Source: Naematelia aurantialba
Lineage: Eukaryota > Basidiomycota > Tremellomycetes > Tremellales > Naemateliaceae
DNA length: 64,000 nt
Assembly: GCA_021527695.1 (NCBI GenBank)
Contig: JAKFAO010000002.1
Location: 2,232,501-2,296,500 of the forward strand
Reading direction: 5' to 3'
Made by a program: the position numbers and the translations under genes. A model generated the notes under the pieces. It was given only the letters and a program-made list of their open reading frames with translations. It was not told the origin of the DNA and ran no database searches. Below, in pieces: positions 57,664 to 64,000 of the stretch; position 1 is the stretch's first letter; each line of letters starts with the position of its first letter.

Positions 57664-59241
57664 TCAGACCTTTAAGCTTGCCTCGACCAACTTGAGGTGT
57701 TCCATCGAGCACCCGCCTCGCTCAAAGTCCCGCACGCAGCGATACTTTCGGCCCTTGCCGCACCCTTCAACTGCACAGACACCGCTGGCGTCCCGCTTCC
57801 CAGTTGGTTCAGTGGAAGTCAAGCTGATCCAGGCTTCCTTGCCGCTCGGTACGCCGACACGGACGTCCATCCTGCCATGGACAAGACGGCATGTCCAGCG
57901 CAAGGTATCTGCGTGCCTCCGAGCGCGGACAGACGGGGAGGGCATGCGAGATGTCGCTGCACTCGGGTCTGCGGTCGGCGCATCGAGCTTGGCACGAGAG
58001 CGGCCAGTCTGAGCCCGCAGAAGGCGGTTGATGGTTTGGTCCTGCACCCATCAGCGTGCGCCTTGGTAGCTCGGGCGAGATGTGACAACGCGCCAGAGCA
58101 TGCTCAAATATGTAACGCGGCGTGAAGAGAAGCGGGTGGGCAGCAAGGGGCTGCTCATCGCCTTTCGACAGACTGGGTAGCGACGAGTCGCCACATACCT
58201 GCTCATCTTGCAATCTCTGATCGTTCTGCCGTTTCCGTCGCCTAGCCATCTCCTCGCGCTTCTGCAAGCGCTCCGCTTCCGAGAGCTCAAGCTTCTTCCC
58301 ACCTGCCCCTGCATCTGCTGGCAACGTCAGTCTCGTGTCCCGGGCGTTCTATGAGATCACACACCATAATGTAATGCCAGCAAAGAGTCGTGCAATTCCT
58401 TGTTGTTCTTGTTGCCCATGGCGCGTTGACGAGCCGTGAGTTTGCTTGGGCTACCTGAACGTGTCGATGCCTCTTCTCCCATGTCGACATCTGACCCAAT
58501 GTCATCCTCGTCTAGCATTGCCTCGTCGTCGTTATCGCTAGCTGTGCCGTGTTAGCCACGCAGAGCAAGGCGAGGGCTCTAGAGGAGTCGCTCGTCGGTG
58601 GGTACTTACCCAATGCATCCAGCGCGACTTTTTTCGTTTTCTTGCCAGCCTTCTTTGCAGCTGCACGCTGCCCACGATCAGGATTAGACAGGGGGCCATT
58701 GCCGAGGTTGAGGCGAATCTTCATGCTTCCGCCCGACCGGCGAGGCAGCAGGATGGGTTCGGGCGATGGACTAGGCGCTTGATCGAGGTCGTCCGACACG
58801 ACTTGACTTGACACTGCCCACTGTCAGCTCTGCGCTTACCAATGACCTGGCGGAATTGGAGGCGCAGATCTGCGGGCAAGACAAGGACTTGCCTCCAGAT
58901 CGACCCATTGCCATCGCGTCCTCCTCACTAACCTCGTCGTCCTCCACCTCCTCGACTTCTGCTTCGCCCTCGCCATCCTCTTCTTCCTCTTCGATATCAA
59001 CAACCTCCTCCCCTTCTCCATCTTGCTCGTCTTCTTCTACTTCCTCGTTGTCATCGTCGTCGTCGTCGCCGTCATCGTCATCATCGTCTGCTTCAGCATA
59101 CGACGGCCGCGGCCGCTTACGACCCGTTCGTGATGGACCTGGTTCGGGAGATGCTGTTTGGAACGGGGTGGGAGAGGCTGACTCGGTGATGTTCCTTGCT
59201 CGACGATTAGCCGCCGCCGGCGCTGCTGCTGCTGGAGCCAT
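57664..59241 (-). CDS. IES2: INO80 complex subunit Ies2 (PAPA-1 domain, HIT zinc finger)
   Basis: Chromatin-remodelling subunit. Five exons: 59241-58933, 58820-58610, 58541-58365, 58317-58199 and 58041-57664, giving 397 aa. The N-terminus is Ala-rich, then strongly acidic with long Asp/Glu runs. A basic segment (AAAKKAGKKTKK) follows. The PAPA-1 region is KLELSEAERLQKREEMARRR, then QNDQRLQDEQ and INRLL. The C-terminus is a HIT-type zinc finger, CAVEGCGKGRKYRC followed by CSMEH. In yeast, Ies2 stimulates INO80 ATPase activity. The first intron was assigned as 58932-58821 because it is the one that keeps frame from the acidic region into VVSDDLDQ. The gene is convergent with RPS26. Confidence 0.88.
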
Positions 59242-59406
59242 GGTAAACTGTGGGATGCCAATAGGTAGCAAGATTGCCTGCCCCCTTGTGGTGTCTGGTG
59301 ATTTTTTGCCTCCGCCAGCTGGCCGACTTTCGATTCTTTTGAGCTTGTCCGACTCTGTCGTTGTCCTCATCCGCTCCTTGTCAAAACAGTCAGCGACACT
59401 TCGCAG

Positions 59407-60172
59407 ATGGATTTCTCACAGTTCAACGGGCCTGAACAGGCAGCCATCACTCAGGTCATCGAGAAGAAGCAGGTACGTCTATTGCAGATTTCGACGATCC
59501 GGAAGACTCCAACTCTTGCACCGCTAGACCTGCAACTCGAGCTAATCAATCTACTTTCAGTTGCAAGACTTTATGAAATTATACACTGGACTTGTCGAGC
59601 GGTGTTTCAATGCATGTGCACAAGATTTCACATCGAAAGCCTTGACGACCAACGAGGTGAGTTGTGACAATACTCGTTGCTTTGAATGGAGAGCTCGGCC
59701 CCTTCGGGCTTCGGTCAGGCTTCAATCTTTGCAGAATTGGCATGACGCCCATATTGGTGTTCGATGGATAGGACGATGGCAACTATTGGCTATGTACACC
59801 AATGCAGTGGTCGGAAAGTCATATGCCAGTGTCTGTCAGACCAACAGCGATCGCGGCAGCAGCCTGGGAGTTGGTTCATATCGGGTTTTACATATGAAGG
59901 GGAAGATGGGGCGGCCTGGGTGGGGCGAGGAGAGAGAGGGGGCGGGACCCGTCGGTTGTGTAATGGCCGCTGCGCCGGGCTGGCCATATACCGAGTCCAC
60001 ATGTTCGCTGACTGTGTTCTTCAGAAATCGTGCGTCCAAAACTGTGTGGACAAGTTCCTCAAGCACTCGGAGCGCGTTGGAGCACGGTTTGGAGAGTATA
60101 ATGCAGGTGCGCTTGCGGCTTGGTATCCTCGGAAGCAGACTGACGTGTACAGAGCAAATGATGAATAAGTAA
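59407..60172 (+). CDS. TIM9: Tim9, small mitochondrial intermembrane-space chaperone
   Basis: Four exons (59407-59472, 59561-59656, 60025-60106, 60153-60172) give 87 aa, the normal size. Twin CX3C motifs are intact: CFNAC and CVQNC. FMKLYTGLVERC before the first and KFLKHSERVGARF after the second are typical of Tim9. With Tim10 it escorts membrane proteins across the intermembrane space. Intron 2 is 368 nt (59657-60024), much longer than neighbouring introns. The gene is divergent from IES2, with about 165 nt between starts. Confidence 0.95.
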
Positions 60173-60994
60173 TGACATGACGCATGTAACCATCCTCCTT
60201 GTGACGAGTTCCAACTGTGTCGGGTCTCATAGTGTGAAGCTCAAATTGTACATGTTCACCGGCCTCAGCGGGGTCAAGATCCTCGAGGGCTCCTTGAGCG
60301 GCAGTGGCGTCAACGCTGGTTTCTAGCTATAAGAAGCTCCCTTTCTCTATGACGAATCAGCGCTCCCGTCAGCTGACCCAGTCGATAAGTGGACAATAGC
60401 TTCCTGCACCTGTCTGACGGTTGTCCCGCCAGAGTGCCGTAAAGATTACAATGAGAGTCAGTCATATGCCGCAAATATTGCCACCAGAGTCAATCATAGA
60501 CTCCCTTTGCTGCAGAAATATACTCGTAGGAACTCCCTTGCCTTGCCATGACTGGTGCGGCCAGAGTTGCATCTCAACCTGGACTGCTGACCGATGAATG
60601 GCAAATCGCGTTCGACCTTGAACTGCCTTCTTTGTGCAATGAACGCTATGACCGAGTCCAACTTCTCGCCCGGAGAGCCCATGCTATGTACGTGGTCCTT
60701 AGAGGGCTCCATATACAGTTCAAATGATCAGCATTTCACTGGACGCTCCCATTCTCAGCATGCCAGAGGTACAAATGCCAGACACCGGACCCGCCTTCTC
60801 TTACAGCATGGATGCTGTTATCGTCTGTCATTGCCCCTCATAGGAAATCAGAACAGTACAGTAATTTGCATTGCATCAAGAGGTCGGCGTACAAACGAGC
60901 ACGACCTGCAAGTAGACCGAATGATCCCATTTTCCCACCACTGTTCGTACAAGTCATCCGAGAGCCTCCCACCGCTAACATTTGCCGCAGAGGC
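60173..60994. other. Intergenic region with possible minus-strand exons
   Basis: It lies between TIM9 (+) and the GH1 gene (-), so it is convergent. Open minus-strand segments at about 60712-60590 and 60415-60230 could be joined by plausible splice sites into one small protein, described in the findings, but I do not call it a gene. Confidence 0.4.
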
Positions 60995-62932
60995 TCAAGC
61001 CACTTTCTGTAACGCATGTGCGAATATGTCGCGCAACACCCAAGCGGAATCCTTGGGAGTTCGTTTGCCAGTTGCTCGATCGACAACGGTCACACCAAAC
61101 CGCGGCCTGTATCCGAATGCCCACTCGAGATTACTAGGCATGATCTCAGCATCCTTATACGCAGTTTCTGCAAACACATACTCTAGCAGGGACCACGCCA
61201 TGTACCCGCCGACAAGGATATTATCGTCTCTCACCGCTTCCAGCATCTCCTTAATGTAAGAAGCAAAGTATTCCTGACGAATGGTATCGTGAATTACTTC
61301 GGTGAGTGGCAAATCCGCCTCGTTCTCGACGGGGAAGCCGTTCTCCGTGATCCAGATGGGGATCTTATGAGGTGCCGCGTAGAGCTCGGAAAGATACCGA
61401 AGCAGTTTACGGAAACCCCAGGGTACTAAGCATAGATCAGAAGGTGGTGGGGTATGGATGGGCGAGGATCAAGTAGCCGGGCGGGCCAGGCAGCAGCAGG
61501 AAGGAAGTGCTTACCCATATACGGGTGCCCATTCTCACCACGTACACCGATCAACTGGCCATCTTTCTCGTAGACCTTCTCTGTCTGACCGAAAGACCAT
61601 TCGACGGCGGGATTTGCAGCATTTGAAGGGTCGACGCGCTTTCCAGTTGCATATTTTGTGCCGTAGTGGTTCAAGCCAAAGCTGCAACATGAGCGCTCGT
61701 GAATCCAAAGAGCTTACAATTCCGAGGAGCCTCTAACGACGGCCCACTCTTCATCGGAGAAGGAAGGTGCATCTTCACCGAGCTCGTCTAGTACTGTTTT
61801 TGGAAACCTGCCTAGATCTGTCCAAATCAATGCCTGCCAACTATTCAAGAAACCCCCCACCTACAGATTGGCTCTGCGTACTAAGCATGCAAAGTCAGCC
61901 ACAATTATTCAGGTAGTGAAGGAATTATAGGACGTACAAAGCCGAGGACCCAGTCCAGTGTGAGCTGTGCTGCCTTCCCTGCTTCTTCCGACTTGTCAAG
62001 CGGCTCAGTCCAGTCGCAATTCTGTGGTATGAGCTAAATCCTTTCACTAGATGCTTGTGGCTCACAAGTGTGATCCCAATTGTACCGTTCTGCACTTTCT
62101 GAAATTTCGAGCGATATAGTTCCACAGTCCTTGCGTGGCACAGCAAGAGATGCCTGGCATATCTACCTCGATTGGTCAAGTGTCCATAAAACCGGTGCGA
62201 ATGCTTACACTGCGTGGTCCCTCCCGTTCGCCCAATCTGTCTTCAGAACCATACTACTGAGCATGGTGAATATATGCGGCTGAAGGATAAGCACGGGCTG
62301 AGATCAAAGTGCTTGGCTGACCTCATTGATGGTGATCCAATGCTTGACACGATCGCCCAGACGCTCAAATAGCACCTCGGCATAAGCGACAAAATCCAGC
62401 ACAATTTCCGATGAAGAGAAACTGCCATATCGATCTTCAAGTGCCTGCGGGTGATCCCAGTGAAAGATGGTGATGCAGGGTCTGATTCCTTGTGCAATCA
62501 ATGCGTCGACCTGTGAGGATTAGTCCTTGTGGGCAGAGGAAAGACTCTCGAGAATAAGCGGACCAGGTCAGAATAGAATTTGATTCCCGCTTCGTTCAAC
62601 GGGTCACCACGTCCGCCTGTATATCAGCCCTGGACAACTTGCTTCTCCTCATTCTCACCAAGTGGCTTGATTCTCGGCCAGCTGATTGAGAATCGATAAG
62701 TATTGCATCCATATTCTTTCAAAAGCTGCACATCGTCTCTCCAGAGCTCGTAGGAGCGACAAGCCTGCTCGCCGTTTTCCTTGTCCTTCAGCACGACATC
62801 CCAAACGCTTAGGCTCTTCCCGTCTTCGAGATGTCCGCCTTCAATCTGATACGACGCTGAAGAACAGCCAAATAAGAAGGTTGGCGGGAGAAGCGATGCC
62901 AACGATGGGTCAGAAGTGATTCGGTCAGCCAT
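60995..62932 (-). CDS. Glycoside hydrolase family 1 beta-glucosidase
   Basis: Predicted intracellular beta-glucosidase (no signal peptide), 493 aa in ten exons: 62932-62659, 62616-62564, 62510-62322, 62279-62209, 62162-62066, 62021-61938, 61880-61865, 61817-61718, 61681-61515 and 61425-60995. It starts with [15 protein letters not shown], the GH1 entry motif. [14 protein letters not shown] precedes the acid/base NEP, split by an intron between NE and P. The nucleophile is in [14 protein letters not shown] and the C-terminal WSLLEY, in place of the usual WSLLDNFEW, are present. The stretch between NEP and HARTVELYR is only about 30 residues, shorter than in usual GH1 enzymes. Exon 7 is 16 nt. 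It would release glucose from cellobiose or plant glycosides taken up by permeases. Confidence 0.9.
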
Positions 62933-63249
62933 CCTTATAGTCGAACTGTCTGCAGAGGCCAGCCTATGAGGTGAGTGGTGGGATATGTGAGGATGAGAGC
63001 AGAATCCATGCATGGGGGCGGGTGGACGGGAGTCAAATCATCATAGGGCAAACCAGGCAATAGAGCGACCGGAATAATCTCGCCAAAATGCAATAGGCGC
63101 GCCAAACACAAGCGAGCCTTCTGTTGTAGGCCTGTCAAATCCAATTCAGCAGGTCGCGCGTCCTGTCGTATGTTGTTGTAATCCTAGTCTGTCGACTGCA
63201 AGATCACTCACACGACTAGAACTGATCAGCGAGGAGCGAGCCTCCTACC
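62933..63249. other. Divergent promoter, GH1 and ATG5
   Basis: Just over 300 nt between the two start codons. No additional gene seen. Confidence 0.6.
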
Positions 63250-64000
63250 ATGTCCTCCCCCAACCCCGTGCAGTCATCCGCGAATTTGTTCCGACGCCTC
63301 ACATGGCAGGGGTCCGTTCCACTCGAGATCAGGCTGGCAGAGGGAGAGCCTGGAGCTGGATCAAGCACAGATCGGTACTACGTCAGCTTCCAATGTATCT
63401 GTCAAGAGAACAGTTTGCTGACTGCGCTCAGATGCATGCTCCCCGATACACTTACCTGCCTCTGCTGATCCCTGAGATCCGAGAAAACCTGGTCGAGCTC
63501 CTATTGGACGACCAGCAGCTGGAAAGCATCGACGAGTCCCAATGGTGGTTTGAAGAAGATTCTGGTGATCCAGACTCTGGATCCTTCGCAGGCCAGGGCG
63601 TATGCCGCTGGTATGTCGCCTGCTATATACCAGCGTCTGACGGCAACACAGGCACTGGCCGCTCGACCTAATACAACTTCACTCGCTCATATCCCAGCCA
63701 TCCTCCGCATCGACCTCCACATCGCCCACTCCTACGCCACCTCTCCGCCTCATACTTCACTTGTCAAACCCCCCAAGCGACAAGCTCCTTATGGCAAACT
63801 CTATCGAGGCTTGCAAAACACAATGGCTGAATCAGGTCAAAGAAGCCGATTTCGTCAGATGGCGGAACACGAATCGTGTTACAGGTCTGAAGAGGGCAGA
63901 CCTGGAGGCAGGGTGGGATGGGATCGTGCAAGGTGAGCTGTCTTTCCAACACACGGCGAATTCCTCAGTCTCTGGGGTTCCGTTATCTGTCATTCATAAC
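63250..64000 (+). CDS. ATG5: Autophagy protein Atg5, N-terminal part, cut by window edge
   Basis: Atg5 is conjugated to Atg12 and helps lipidate Atg8 on the autophagosome membrane. Exons in view: 63250-63381, 63432-63610 and 63652-63932, followed by a GTGAGC donor, so the gene continues to the right. [19 protein letters not shown] is the opening of the first ubiquitin-like fold; [14 protein letters not shown] and [12 protein letters not shown] (the last across intron 2) are also typical. The conserved lysine for Atg12 linkage is expected after the visible stretch or near [10 protein letters not shown] cannot place it with certainty. The first ATG gives a short, normal N-terminus. Confidence 0.9.

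Overview
The window is ordinary nuclear chromosome from a GC-rich, intron-dense fungus. It looks like a basidiomycete yeast of the Tremellomycetes, and possibly the Trichosporonales; the order is an inference from gene style, not a database result. The signs are nearly uniform GTGAGT/GTAAGT donors, CTGAC/CTAAC-like branch sites, introns mostly 35-110 nt long, close gene packing, and fungal families such as an ERT1/AcuK-type regulator, a DUF3533/SNG1 protein and Csm3. I see no mobile element, CRISPR array, plasmid, virus, rRNA or convincing tRNA. Twenty-six protein genes can be supported. I rebuilt most of them exon by exon; the spliced lengths divide by three in every complete model except SAM50. 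The last gene, ATG5, runs off the right edge.

Layout. At 0.4-18 kb there is a metabolic neighbourhood: a Gfo/Idh/MocA oxidoreductase, an MFS permease, a BCS1-like AAA ATPase, a beta-lactamase-fold serine hydrolase, a zinc alcohol dehydrogenase and a Zn2Cys6 regulator. At 18-24 kb there is a large serine-rich unknown protein and a PUB-domain protein. At 24-33 kb there is a secreted histidine acid phosphatase/phytase, a sugar transporter, the ABCE1 maturation factor Yae1 and a DUF3533 membrane protein. At 34-43 kb there is a homeodomain factor, two short-chain dehydrogenases and the replication-fork protein Csm3/Tipin. At 43-49 kb there is SAM50, an EEF1AKMT4-like methyltransferase and an ERT1/AcuK-type regulator of carbon metabolism. 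At 51-64 kb there are two unknown proteins, ribosomal protein eS26, the INO80 subunit Ies2, Tim9, a GH1 beta-glucosidase and Atg5.

Neighbours mostly do not form one pathway. SAM50 and Tim9 both serve mitochondrial protein import but lie about 14 kb apart. The sugar transporter, GH1 enzyme, phytase and ERT1-like factor all suit scavenging of plant carbon and phosphorus. The 0.4-18 kb block is the only candidate for a functional cluster, and that idea is weak.

I did not find a clear undescribed system. The items most worth checking are an apparent one-base frameshift in the essential gene SAM50, micro-exons of 7-16 nt, introns as short as 35-37 nt, tandem repeats concentrated inside introns, a phytase with HE in place of HD, a GH1 enzyme with a shortened active-site loop, and a possible unannotated gene beside TIM9.
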